DNA of 7,325 nucleotides from Nitrososphaerota archaeon (GTDB taxonomy: Archaea > Thermoproteota > Nitrososphaeria > Nitrososphaerales > CADDZS01). The position numbers and the translations under genes are program-made. The notes beneath the pieces are model-generated. The model searched no databases. It saw only the letters and a list, made by a program, of their open reading frames with translations, and was not told the origin of the DNA. The stretch covers positions 1 through 7,325 of the forward strand of contig JAJPHP010000079.1 of NCBI GenBank assembly GCA_021325255.1, written 5' to 3'. Of this stretch, positions 1 through 6,403 are shown piece after piece (positions within the stretch are counted from its first letter, which is position 1; each line of letters opens with the position of its first letter).

Positions 1-93
1 AAGATAGAAAATAACTCGGAGAAATGTCCAAAGTGTGGGAAATACTACCTGTATGACAAAGATGATTACTTCTTTGGTGGTCAGTACGATTAG
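1..93 (+). CDS. 3' end of a zinc-ribbon-type protein (partial)
   Basis: The first reading frame is open from the window edge to TAG at 91-93 and encodes 30 C-terminal residues. They contain a CPKCG zinc-knuckle half-site (residues 9-13 of the fragment) followed by an aromatic and acidic tail ending in GGQYD. A CxxCG pair near the C-terminus is typical of zinc ribbons in archaeal DNA- or RNA-binding and small regulatory proteins. The partner CxxC would have to lie upstream, outside the window. The family cannot be named from this tail. The stop codon overlaps, in convergent orientation, the TAA of a short minus-strand open frame (stop complement at 90-92). Confidence 0.6.
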   Translation, partial: KIENNSEKCPKCGKYYLYDKDDYFFGGQYD

Positions 94-721
94 CTTCTAC
101 TCTCTGATTCTTGTTCGTTAAACGGTGTCAATTGAGCACCCATTAGCATTTCTTCCTCATCCTCACCACCTTCTCTAGATTGCACTGAAAAAGCAATGTA
201 ACTTTTGGAAGTGTATGTAGAATACCCTCGACCCCGATATCACCATGACACCTCAAAAAAATCAAGAAAGATCCAGATAAGGCTAGCTAGGTTAGAGCAA
301 TCAAGGTCTATTGGGATCTTTCTCTGCCATCAGAATTCTAGCACAGATTCTTTCCTAATGAGGACTCGAAACAATGTCTATTACATAGCAACGCAATCAG
401 CTTGCTCAAGTAACCAAGACCATAACGAGGGTGGAAGACAAAGAGCGAGAGAAAGAGAATCTGTCAGCATGCAAGAACCGTCGAACCGACCGTATATGGC
501 AGCCCTCTCACTTCGGTAGCAGCTTTAATTTTCTGTTCTTGAATTCTCTTTGAAAGCGCTGGGAAATCCCCGCGTGCAAAGCTCGCTGAGAAATCACCGA
601 GTGTAAGAACAAAATCTCGTCCATTTGCGCACGAGTTAGCCATGTGTTAGCGACTTGGTTTAGGCGCCGAGTTACCTGGCTTTTGAAGCCTCACTATCAA
701 TCCTGATGATCGTCTGCATTG
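94..721. other. Long stretch without a convincing gene
   Basis: I see no gene I can defend here. A plus-strand frame at 205-519 is open, but it starts with TTG, has no ribosome site and has a random-looking Arg/Ser/Gln-rich composition. On the minus strand, 90-239 is open and reads as a plausible acidic C-terminus (REGGEDEEEMLMGAQLTPF and onward), but it is blocked upstream by TGA at 240-242. An overlapping minus frame (MVISGSRVFYIHFQ) starts just before it. Together they could be the remains of a decayed minus-strand gene convergent with the zinc-ribbon gene. Around 560-640 there are short imperfect inverted repeats (such as CTCGT with ACGAG) but no cloverleaf. Confidence 0.4.
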
Positions 722-728
722 TTTAAAT
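722..728 (+). promoter_or_regulatory. TATA-like box for the small membrane protein
   Basis: TTTAAAT is centred at 725, about 33 bases before the GTG at 758. Archaeal TATA boxes sit about 26-27 bases before the transcription start, which predicts a start near 751-752 and a nearly leaderless mRNA. This helps choose the GTG at 758. Confidence 0.45.
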
Positions 729-757
729 CGCACGAGGCGTTCATGTTAGGATAGTGA

Positions 758-961
758 GTGAAACCTTTGGAGACTCGCAACATACTTGTAATTGGGGTTT
801 GGTTGTTCGCCCTCATCTGGCTGGTCGGAATGCTGGTTCTGCAGGCCGATCTACTAGTGTCCCTCTTCATATTCCTGATTGCTATCGTGGTCAGTGTCGC
901 CGCAACCGCACTTCCGACGACATCGCCCGCGAGCAGTTCCCGCGAGAAAGCGTCCGCCTGA
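758..961 (+). CDS. Small two-helix membrane protein, hypothetical
   Basis: This 67-residue protein starts at GTG. A short N-terminus (KPLETRN) precedes two hydrophobic segments, about residues 9-28 (ILVIGVWLFALIWLVGMLVL) and 31-50 (ADLLVSLFIFLIAIVVSVAA). A Ser/Thr/Ala-rich polar tail ends in SSREKASA. Small two-helix proteins of this shape are common orphans in archaeal genomes and their function is unknown. The hydrophobic pattern is what separates it from a longer minus-strand open frame over the same bases (697-1182) and from a plus frame starting at 754, both of which look non-coding. No strong ribosome site precedes it, which fits leaderless initiation behind the TTTAAAT box. Confidence 0.6.
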   Translation: MKPLETRNILVIGVWLFALIWLVGMLVLQADLLVSLFIFLIAIVVSVAATALPTTSPASSSREKASA

Positions 962-1193
962 TATCCACAGGTTGGCATCCGGAGAAGAGGGGAGAACCGC
1001 AAATTCCACCGGCCTAGGCGTACTGCCCAGCCCGTCGAGCATTGGTTAGCGGCAAGGGTTACTTTGTGCTTGATTCTTGGAACTTGCTGGTTCAGCGATG
1101 TCCGGTGTGTCCGAGGGGAAAACGCTCGGCGCGGGACAATGCTAATTGCTAGGCATCCAACTTGGATATTCGACACAATCAATCCAGCAGATG
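962..1193. other. Intergenic region between convergent genes
   Basis: No gene is seen in these 232 bases between the membrane protein and the end of the minus-strand hypothetical gene. They contain a small hairpin, CCGAG paired with CTCGG around a GGGAAAACG loop (about 1110-1130). No T-run follows it, so I do not call it a terminator. Confidence 0.35.
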
Positions 1194-1547
1194 TTATTCC
1201 AAGCTAGAGAATTTCCGGTTAATGGAAAATTCAGGATCAGGTCGCTTTATCTCAGACACCAAACTTCTGCCCGATTCTCTATCATGTACTTGTTCTTCTA
1301 GAAGAGTTTCATAGCCTGGTCGCTTTATTGAATGAGCTGATATGATAGACTCCGCTCCACAATTCTTGCATATAACAGCGAGGTACAATCCGGTACTCTG
1401 ATGCTTCACTGATTCGATCTTCCAGGCATGAGTGGAAAGCATTTCACAGACTTCCTCTGCATCCAATCCGTTGACATCCACAGGGTTAACACAAATGCCT
1501 CTTTTCAATTTGAAATAATGATGAGCGGGATAGAATCGCCTTTCCAT
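1194..1547 (-). CDS. Hypothetical protein with a CKNCG zinc-knuckle motif
   Basis: The 117 residues begin at ATG (1547-1545), directly after an in-frame TAA (1550-1548). The N-terminus is basic and aromatic (RRFYPAHHYFKLKRG). An acidic helix-like stretch follows (GLDAEEVCEML, about residues 28-38). Then come two probable beta strands around ICKNCGAESI (about 59-68) and a charged tail. Only one CxxC is present, so a zinc site would need His residues or a dimer partner. I do not recognise the family. An AAAGGA about 16 bases upstream is a poor ribosome site. A better-spaced alternative start, an ATG at 1615-1613 preceded by GAGGT, reads in a different frame into this gene, so the true N-terminus may be shifted. 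Confidence 0.5.
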   Translation of the reverse strand: MERRFYPAHHYFKLKRGICVNPVDVNGLDAEEVCEMLSTHAWKIESVKHQSTGLYLAVICKNCGAESIISAHSIKRPGYETLLEEQVHDRESGRSLVSEIKRPDPEFSINRKFSSLE

Positions 1548-1693
1548 TTATTGGAATCACATATCCTTTCTTTAGGAAACTTCCATAGTCGTTTCTTGGA
1601 CATCGAGGTTTGCATATTACCTCTTGTCACACCTATAGGGGATATGGGAAAAGAACCCGAATGACGGACCCAGTGGACAGTTGGGCTGTCGTA

Positions 1694-2143
1694 TTATAGC
1701 TTCTTTGTCATGATAACGTTTGTTTCTTCGAAGCCGCACTTTTCGTAAAGACTTCTTGCGGGGCGGTTCTGACCGAACACGTGGAGCGACATCGTCTCCA
1801 TCCTATGCTCACGAGCCTTCGACTCTAGTAACTTGAGTGCTGCAGTTGCGTAGCCCTTTCTCCTAAACTCTTCGTTGATTCCGAAATCGTAGATGAACAA
1901 GTCTCTCCTCCTCTTCTTGCCACTATTCGTTCCCGAGTCGTTGCCGCTCAATGCGTACCAGATGCGCCCGACGACAACACTCTTCCGATTAACTTCCTCC
2001 TTGTCAACTATCCAGAAGAGGAAGTTGTCCTTCATGTGGACTCCTTCTGGCAACAGGTTTCTAAACTCCTCCTCTGCCAAGGCCATGGATTCTTCCCTCT
2101 CCCAGTTGCCCGACTTTACCTTCTCCTCGGCGTAGCGGGGCAC
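1694..2143 (-). CDS. GNAT-family N-acetyltransferase (5' end out of frame)
   Basis: The 149-residue open part carries a nearly complete GNAT domain, which transfers an acetyl group from acetyl-CoA to an amine; the substrate is unknown. The acetyl-CoA-binding motif A is at about residues 84-102 (IYDFGINEEFRRKGYATAA), with the RRKGYA pyrophosphate-binding loop. Motif B follows at about 124-142 (GQNRPARSLYEKCGFEE), and the last strand is VIMTKKL. The open frame begins at GTG 2143, with GGAG seven bases before it, but it seems to lack its N-terminus. Bases just upstream encode LERE in the same frame, matching the family's usual start, before an in-frame TAG at 2164-2162. The expected first strand lies in another frame (see the next entry). 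It may be a pseudogene, a shortened active enzyme or an assembly error. Confidence 0.85.
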   Translation of the reverse strand: MPRYAEEKVKSGNWEREESMALAEEEFRNLLPEGVHMKDNFLFWIVDKEEVNRKSVVVGRIWYALSGNDSGTNSGKKRRRDLFIYDFGINEEFRRKGYATAALKLLESKAREHRMETMSLHVFGQNRPARSLYEKCGFEETNVIMTKKL

Positions 2144-2201
2144 TTCCCGCTCCAGGTACTTCTAAGTCATCCGAATTGAAAGGTTCGAATACAAGCTTCA
2201 T
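2144..2201 (-). pseudogene. Out-of-frame N-terminus of the GNAT gene
   Basis: ATG at 2201-2199 starts MKLVFEPFNSDDL, which has the beta-strand-plus-helix start expected of a GNAT protein. After codon TTA (2165-2163) the frame goes wrong. Dropping the single G at 2162 would give DDL-KYLERE-VPRYAEEK, joining smoothly to the open GNAT frame. The total would be about 168 residues, a normal GNAT length. A TATA-like box lies 30 bases upstream of this ATG, which supports it as the ancestral start. The lesion is therefore a one-base insertion, real or artefactual. Confidence 0.65.
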
Positions 2202-2227
2202 AAGGTGGGTCAGACATCGTTCGGCGC

Positions 2228-2234
2228 TAATAAA
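2228..2234 (-). promoter_or_regulatory. TATA-like box for the GNAT gene
   Basis: TTTATTA on the minus strand is centred at 2231, 30 bases before the ATG at 2201. This predicts transcription starting about 2204, giving a leaderless mRNA. The identical heptamer stands 29 bases before the start of the Thr-rich surface protein. Confidence 0.5.
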
Positions 2235-2296
2235 CGAACAGCTAAGCATTTTGTAAGCGGATATAGGATGTCCACCTGATTAACGAATGAGCCAAT

Positions 2297-2587
2297 CTAT
2301 ATTCTTGACTTGACAGAACATAATCTTTGGAGAACCCAAGATGGTTTCGATCTGCTGACAAATACGCCGCGAGTACGCAAAACCAAGCTTAACGCTCTAT
2401 TTTTCTTCCTAATTTTTATACAATCTCCAAATTCACACCGGTGTACCCAGACTTCAGAACCCGATGGAGTATAGGCCAAGATTCTCGGAGCCGGTTCGGA
2501 AGTGGAAAACACTTTTGCCACTAGCTCTACCACGCTTTCAGGTGCACCGTTTGAGTGCAGGAAACGTATACATCCTGACAGTCGCAT
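2297..2587 (-). CDS. Doubtful small hypothetical protein
   Basis: This 96-residue minus-strand frame starts with ATG. Parts look protein-like: an amphipathic stretch (GAPESVVELVAKVFSTSE, about residues 14-31), then SGSEVWVHRCEFGDCIKIRKKN (about 42-63) with two Cys and alternating hydrophobic residues suggestive of beta strands, and a basic tail. No clear ribosome site or TATA box precedes it. No family is recognised and it may be non-coding. The overlapping plus-strand frame at 2464-2649 looks weaker. Confidence 0.3.
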   Translation of the reverse strand: MRLSGCIRFLHSNGAPESVVELVAKVFSTSEPAPRILAYTPSGSEVWVHRCEFGDCIKIRKKNRALSLVLRTRGVFVSRSKPSWVLQRLCSVKSRI

Positions 2588-2792
2588 GCCTAATTTTTGG
2601 AAGGTTGAAGGGAACTTTGAAGAAAGATATGGATCCTAGAACTTACTGAGAGACTTCTCGCAGGGAATAGAACGCATTTGTGTCCTTAGAGATTCCCCGA
2701 CTTCAAAGAAAATTGTTGTTCTTTGTTGTCTTTCTCACCTTGGAAATTTTCTAGTGGAGTTGGCACTTTTGCTCATCTCGGTTGAACAACGG

Positions 2793-2799
2793 TTTATTA
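2793..2799 (+). promoter_or_regulatory. TATA-like box for the Thr-rich surface protein
   Basis: TTTATTA is centred at 2796, 29 bases before GTG 2825 and 32 before ATG 2828. The predicted transcription start is about 2823, so the message should be leaderless or nearly so. Confidence 0.5.
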
Positions 2800-2824
2800 G
2801 GAACATTCTCTCGGCCGCAAAAAT

Positions 2825-3364
2825 GTGATGCACCTTTCTAACCTCAAAAATACTAGATTATTCAGAAATGAGAGCAGTCACAAGTTCGCCAAGCTTGGCA
2901 ACGTAACAACCAGGACCTTAGTGATATTCGCCGCATTGATAATGTGCATCATGTACATTACATACGTTGGCGTCTCAGCATCCCAATCGTCTACTACCGA
3001 CTCGCTTGCTGGTAACACAACTGCCACCTGTCGTGTCTTCTGTACAAGCACCACCACGACCACATCCACCACATATGTCTGTTGTCAGACGGTGACAGCG
3101 ACAGTCACAACGACCCCGACAACAACGACGTTTACCGTGAATCAACCAACAGTCACAACCACCTCTGTCTCTACAGTCACAGCGGCAGCCAACGTCATGA
3201 GTGGTGATGGGAGTTCAGGATTTCAGAATAGTTTCTATTGCAACACGTTTCTTAGCAATAGCGTGGACTGTCAGGTGACCGTTTCGCTGACAACACAAGG
3301 CTTTGCGGTGGATGGTGTCACGACTCTCCTTGTACTGTCGTACAAGAATGCTGAAGGTGACTAA
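2825..3364 (+). CDS. Signal-anchored Thr-rich cell-surface protein, interrupted by TAA
   Basis: The 179 residues start at GTG; the next codon, ATG at 2828, is an equally good start. A basic N-terminal segment (to about residue 30) precedes one hydrophobic helix (about 31-50, TLVIFAALIMCIMYITYVGV), acting as signal peptide or membrane anchor. The outside part opens with a Thr-rich linker (about 65-120), probably O-glycosylated, with four TVT motifs. In DNA the 9-mer ACAGTCACA recurs at 3101, 3149 and 3173, in multiples of eight codons. Cys residues at about 69, 73, 86, 87, 139 and 149 could form disulfides. A compact beta-rich domain begins near 125 and is cut by TAA at 3362-3364, although the frame continues as clear coding sequence. 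The function is unknown. Confidence 0.7.
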   Translation: MMHLSNLKNTRLFRNESSHKFAKLGNVTTRTLVIFAALIMCIMYITYVGVSASQSSTTDSLAGNTTATCRVFCTSTTTTTSTTYVCCQTVTATVTTTPTTTTFTVNQPTVTTTSVSTVTAAANVMSGDGSSGFQNSFYCNTFLSNSVDCQVTVSLTTQGFAVDGVTTLLVLSYKNAEGD

Positions 3365-3514
3365 TTTGGTACAATACCAGCCAATTCCGCGGACACAACT
3401 TCCTTCACTGACACTTTCTCTGCTGCATCTGTGGGTATAGCCATCAACTTCGTTGGTACGCCGTCTTCGGATGTCATTGTATCCTGGTCTTGGACCGCAA
3501 TCTGTCCGTCATAG
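3365..3514 (+). pseudogene. C-terminal remainder of the Thr-rich protein after an in-frame TAA
   Basis: In the same frame as the Thr-rich gene, 49 further codons follow the TAA before a TAG at 3512-3514. They read FGTIPANSADTTSFTDTFSA, then a beta-strand-like segment (VGIAINFVGTPSSDVIVSW), ending in SWTAICPS. The Ser/Thr-rich composition and alternating hydrophobic pattern match the upstream domain, and a seventh Cys appears near the end. The whole product would be about 229 residues. One base change (for example CAA to TAA) explains the break. Since the stop is TAA, pyrrolysine recoding does not apply. Confidence 0.6.
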
Positions 3515-3641
3515 GAGTCTTGTCACCGGGGGATTGAATCCCACCCCCCGCTTCTTTGTGATTGCTGAAGAAGTAAAGGGAAAATTCCGTGCTTGGCAGC
3601 GAGACTCTATGTTCCTGACGAGTTCCAGCCACGTATCGAGC

Positions 3642-3647
3642 TTTTTT
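3642..3647 (+). terminator. T-run after the Thr-rich gene
   Basis: Six T residues follow the restored reading frame by about 130 bases, with no stable hairpin before them. Archaeal intrinsic terminators are mainly T-runs, so this is a weak candidate stop for plus-strand transcription. Confidence 0.25.
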
Positions 3648-3729
3648 GCCTTGCAGTCCCAACACTTACCTGCCAATGTTTCCGCAAAAATCGCGCGACT
3701 GCGTCACCGCTCTAGTACTTTTGCATTCC

Positions 3730-4146
3730 CTATCTAGTCGCGACGGCCTCAATCTCGACGAGCATGTCGTGGAGTACTAGATCCGTGATTACCGTTGATC
3801 TCGCTGGCGGGTCCTTTGGGAAGTACTTTGAGTACACCTCGTTCATTTCTCGAAACAAATCTCTGCTCTGTAGAAAGACTGTCACCTTTACAACTCGATC
3901 GAGCGAACTCCCCGACGCCTCCAGTATTGCCTTCAAATTCTCCAAGGTTCGCGAGGTCTGTTGCTTGATGTCTCCTCCCAGCCACTTGTTCGTAGCAGGG
4001 TCCATTGCTCCCTGACCCGCTGTGAAGACTAGCTCATTGAATTTGATTGCTTGAGAGTAGGGACCTACGGGTCTTGGAGCCTTTTCAGTAAAGACAACGT
4101 CCTTTTTCTTCTCCTCTTTCTTGGTTCCTGATTCGACTGACGTCAA
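3730..4146 (-). CDS. ridA: RidA family (YjgF/YER057c/UK114) imine/enamine deaminase
   Basis: The 138-residue protein matches RidA throughout. These proteins form cytosolic trimers that hydrolyse reactive 2-imino or enamine acids, released by PLP enzymes such as threonine dehydratase, to 2-keto acids and ammonia. Visible signatures are APRPVGPYSQAI (residues 23-34), FTAGQGAMDP (41-50), DRVVKVTVFL (83-92), PPARSTV (113-119) with the catalytic-site Arg at 116, and VEIEAVA (130-136) with its Glu at 131. About 17 extra Lys/Glu-rich residues precede the family's usual start. The start is TTG (4146-4144); no other start codon exists in frame between the upstream TAA (4188-4186) and the conserved core. 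A GTGA about ten bases before it may serve as ribosome site. The gene stands alone, transcribed away from the kinase. Confidence 0.9.
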   Translation of the reverse strand: MTSVESGTKKEEKKKDVVFTEKAPRPVGPYSQAIKFNELVFTAGQGAMDPATNKWLGGDIKQQTSRTLENLKAILEASGSSLDRVVKVTVFLQSRDLFREMNEVYSKYFPKDPPARSTVITDLVLHDMLVEIEAVATR

Positions 4147-4443
4147 AGGAATAATTTCACGAGATAAGAAAAACAGCTGCCACTCTTAACAGTTGGCTTC
4201 TTTTCTCTCGACCAAATCGCCATCCCCCAGCCACAAGTTTTCTCGCATCCTTCAAAGAGCAGTGTTGCGGAGGCTCTACTTTTCCTAATGCTCCTGATAC
4301 CTAACGCTTTGCTTTTTTTCTTCTCGAGGGATTAGCCTAGTTTTCATTAAGAAAAAGTCTCCATTATCACTTTTATCGCAGATTTTCCTCGTTTGGGCAA
4401 CCCTCGACATACGACCTCTTCTTTTTCTTCATCTGGAGTGGGA
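4147..4443. other. Divergent intergenic region, T-rich on the plus strand
   Basis: These 297 bases separate the RidA and kinase genes. The plus strand has pyrimidine-rich runs, notably T7 at 4313-4319 and CTTTTTCTTC near 4421-4430. A TTTTAT at about 4371-4376 could be the kinase TATA box, giving a leader of about 45 bases, and a weak TTAAGAG on the minus strand (about 4190-4184) could serve RidA. The kinase frame stays open back to TGA at 4295-4297 but contains no ATG, GTG or TTG before 4517, so it is not a longer kinase gene with a normal start. Confidence 0.4.
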
Positions 4444-4516
4444 ATGGCTGACCAAGATTAGGGCGAGTCTCTCAAGGAGAGATTTCGCCATTGTCCTAAG
4501 CATTGTTTCTTTAGCC
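4435..4516 (+). pseudogene. Ribosome site, ATG and membrane-helix start of the kinase, one base out of frame
   Basis: GGAG at 4435-4438 precedes ATG at 4444 by five bases, ideal archaeal spacing, but that frame ends at TAG 4459-4461 after MADQD. One base over, in the kinase frame, the sequence reads LTKIRASLSRRDFAIVLSIV and on into the annotated kinase start. This is a basic cytoplasmic tip followed by the first half of a membrane helix. Removing one G after the ATG would give MLTKIRAS and so on. The kinase frame has no standard start before TTG 4517, which lies inside the helix. A one-base insertion next to the start codon, or an unusual start (CTG 4448 or ATT 4457), would explain this. Confidence 0.6.
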
Positions 4517-6349
4517 TTGATTCTGTCACTTGCAACTTACGAGTATTCTTCAAGTATTTCTTCAGGAGTTTTGTCCTCTGCCCTGAATTCGAATAACCAA
4601 AACTCTGAGATACAGGCAGGGGACCTAAGCCATATACTTTCAAATCAACTTCAGACCGTCGTGTCCCACCTTGTGTCGATATCCAATTCCACGGATATCC
4701 GGGAGCAGAACGTAACGGAGGTTAAAGCCTTACTTAATAGCGCGGAGTATGGTACTTCACCAATTACAGATTACTACAACTGGAATGACCAAAACGGAAC
4801 TCTGCTGGCTTCTTCGAACCAAACAATTCTATCCATAGCTCGTCAGTATCACTATTTTTTGAGCGATGCGGAATTCTTTGTCAAGGCGGCCGAAGCTAGA
4901 GGCACGACCTACATCTCCAACGCCTCTGTCTCTCCGGTGACTCATCTGCTACGAATTCTCGTCATCCAACCTGTTTACGATTCAAGGCATGTCTTCAAAG
5001 GCGTAGTCGCCGCAGCTCTGAATTTGAAAACGCTTGGAGCGTTCATTAGCGGCCAAATTTCGCCAATAATTCGCAACAATCCGAGCATAGGCGAAGGGTT
5101 TACACTTTACGACGCGAATGGAACAGTCCTTTACAGTTCTAAATTTCCATCCACTATCGGACTCAATCTCTTCACTCAAGGCCAAAACCTGACTTCGATG
5201 GCGCTTCCAAGCCAGCGAGCAGCTTTGCTTGCTTTCGATCAAAAGATAATTGAAAGCAGAGTCCCGGGAATGGGGACCGTTCCTTTTCGAAATGAAACCA
5301 GACTCGTAGCATATCAACCGATTTTTGTCAATAACAGTAATCCCTCTCGCGGTCAACAGCAATACTTCGGAATGCTCCTGCTAGGGTACAATGAAAATAT
5401 CCCTAGACTACAGGCTGCGCAGATAGCCTCGATTGGCACTTTCACAGCATTGACTATCGCTGGCATAGGTGCGGGTGCTGTTCTAGCTTTAGTTGTTTTT
5501 CTCCGGTGGAATCGAAGGCTTGAAGATACAGTGCGACTAAGAACAGCTGAACTTGAAAAATCAAACCAAGAATTAAAGATGCGAGACATAGCCCAACGTG
5601 ACTTTATCAACACTGCAGCTCACGAACTGAGAACTCCGGTCCAGCCACTTCTGGGGATGGCGGAACTCTTGCGAGAAAATATGAACGAAAAAGGAACAAA
5701 GACGATCGAGATTTCGGAGAGCGAACTCAACCTCATAGAAAGGAATGCGAAACGCCTGAGTGAACTTACGAAGAATATTCTTGATGTAACTAGACTCGAA
5801 GGCCAGACCCCCACATTGAAGAAAGAAATATTCGACTTGCGGAAGGATATTCAAGAGAGAATCGATGAAATCTCGGCAAATCTCACAGTACCAAAGATTT
5901 CATTCTTCGCATCCGACGATCCTCTGATGGTAGAGGGCGACAGGGTTAGGCTGGGCGAAGTCGTATCCAACCTAGTTAACAACGCCATCCGATTTTCGTC
6001 CAAGAATCAACTCTCCAGGCTAGTGATTTCAGCGGAGAAGAAGAACAACGACAATTTTGCCCTTGTTAAAGTCAAGGACTCTGGACCAGGCATTGATTCC
6101 GAAGTCATGCCCAAGCTTTTCACGAAGTTCTTCACAAAGTCGGAATCAGGAATAGGTTTAGGTCTGTACATCTCTAAGCTCATCGTGGAAGCTCATGGTG
6201 GGAAAATATGGGCTGAGAACAACACGGGAGAACCTGGGGCTTCCTTCATATTCACAGTACCTCTGCTGCAATCTGAAAAGAAGGAGGCAGTAGGTTCATT
6301 GCCGAACCAACAAGGAATGAAAGAACCACAGACTTCACATGTTGTGTAA
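4517..6349 (+). CDS. Membrane sensor histidine kinase with dCache-type sensor domain
   Basis: The 610 residues counted from TTG 4517 form a two-component kinase that autophosphorylates on His and passes phosphate to a response regulator. Order: end of a first membrane helix (about 1-9), an extracytoplasmic dCache-like sensor (about 15-300, with YYNWNDQNGTLLASS and RILVIQPVYD typical of that fold), a second helix (about 303-329) and a short coiled coil (about 332-358). HisKA follows with phosphoacceptor His369 in AAHELRTP, then HATPase_c with N-box SNLVNNAIRFSS (484-495), G1 DSGPGID (521-527), F-box LFTKFF (534-539) and G2 GIGLGLYIS (545-553). All catalytic motifs are intact. Nine N-X-S/T sequons lie in the outer domain against two inside, consistent with archaeal N-glycosylation. 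The start is doubtful because the membrane helix clearly begins upstream. The receiver gene follows 54 bases later. Confidence 0.9.
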   Translation: MILSLATYEYSSSISSGVLSSALNSNNQNSEIQAGDLSHILSNQLQTVVSHLVSISNSTDIREQNVTEVKALLNSAEYGTSPITDYYNWNDQNGTLLASSNQTILSIARQYHYFLSDAEFFVKAAEARGTTYISNASVSPVTHLLRILVIQPVYDSRHVFKGVVAAALNLKTLGAFISGQISPIIRNNPSIGEGFTLYDANGTVLYSSKFPSTIGLNLFTQGQNLTSMALPSQRAALLAFDQKIIESRVPGMGTVPFRNETRLVAYQPIFVNNSNPSRGQQQYFGMLLLGYNENIPRLQAAQIASIGTFTALTIAGIGAGAVLALVVFLRWNRRLEDTVRLRTAELEKSNQELKMRDIAQRDFINTAAHELRTPVQPLLGMAELLRENMNEKGTKTIEISESELNLIERNAKRLSELTKNILDVTRLEGQTPTLKKEIFDLRKDIQERIDEISANLTVPKISFFASDDPLMVEGDRVRLGEVVSNLVNNAIRFSSKNQLSRLVISAEKKNNDNFALVKVKDSGPGIDSEVMPKLFTKFFTKSESGIGLGLYISKLIVEAHGGKIWAENNTGEPGASFIFTVPLLQSEKKEAVGSLPNQQGMKEPQTSHVV

Positions 6350-6403
6350 GACTATTTGATTGCGCCCGTACAAGAGCCCCCCATAGAGCAGAAAAAGCAA
6401 GCC

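Noticed and set aside
205..519. 104-codon plus-strand open frame
   Set aside because: It has a TTG start, no ribosome site or TATA box at the right spacing, and a random Arg/Ser/Gln-rich composition with no hydrophobic core.
1110..1130. Hairpin CCGAG/CTCGG as a terminator
   Set aside because: No T-run follows on either strand, and the stem is only five pairs.
697..1182. 161-codon minus-strand open frame
   Set aside because: It is the longest frame in the area, but its composition is random (Arg/Ser/Thr-rich, no domain) and it covers the more convincing two-helix protein on the plus strand.
1428..1664. 78-codon plus-strand frame opposite the CKNCG protein
   Set aside because: It is a shadow of the minus-strand gene, with no promoter or recognisable features.
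3521..3550. tRNA T-arm-like sequence GGGGGATTGAATCCC followed by CCCCCC
   Set aside because: The loop is TTGAATC, not TTCRANY, the stem does not pair as a T-arm, and no matching 5' acceptor or anticodon arm lies upstream. It is only a small hairpin.
3453..3737. 94-codon plus-strand frame overlapping the end of the Thr-rich gene
   Set aside because: It is Arg/Ser-rich with no motif, and the other frame over 3365-3511 clearly continues the Thr-rich protein.
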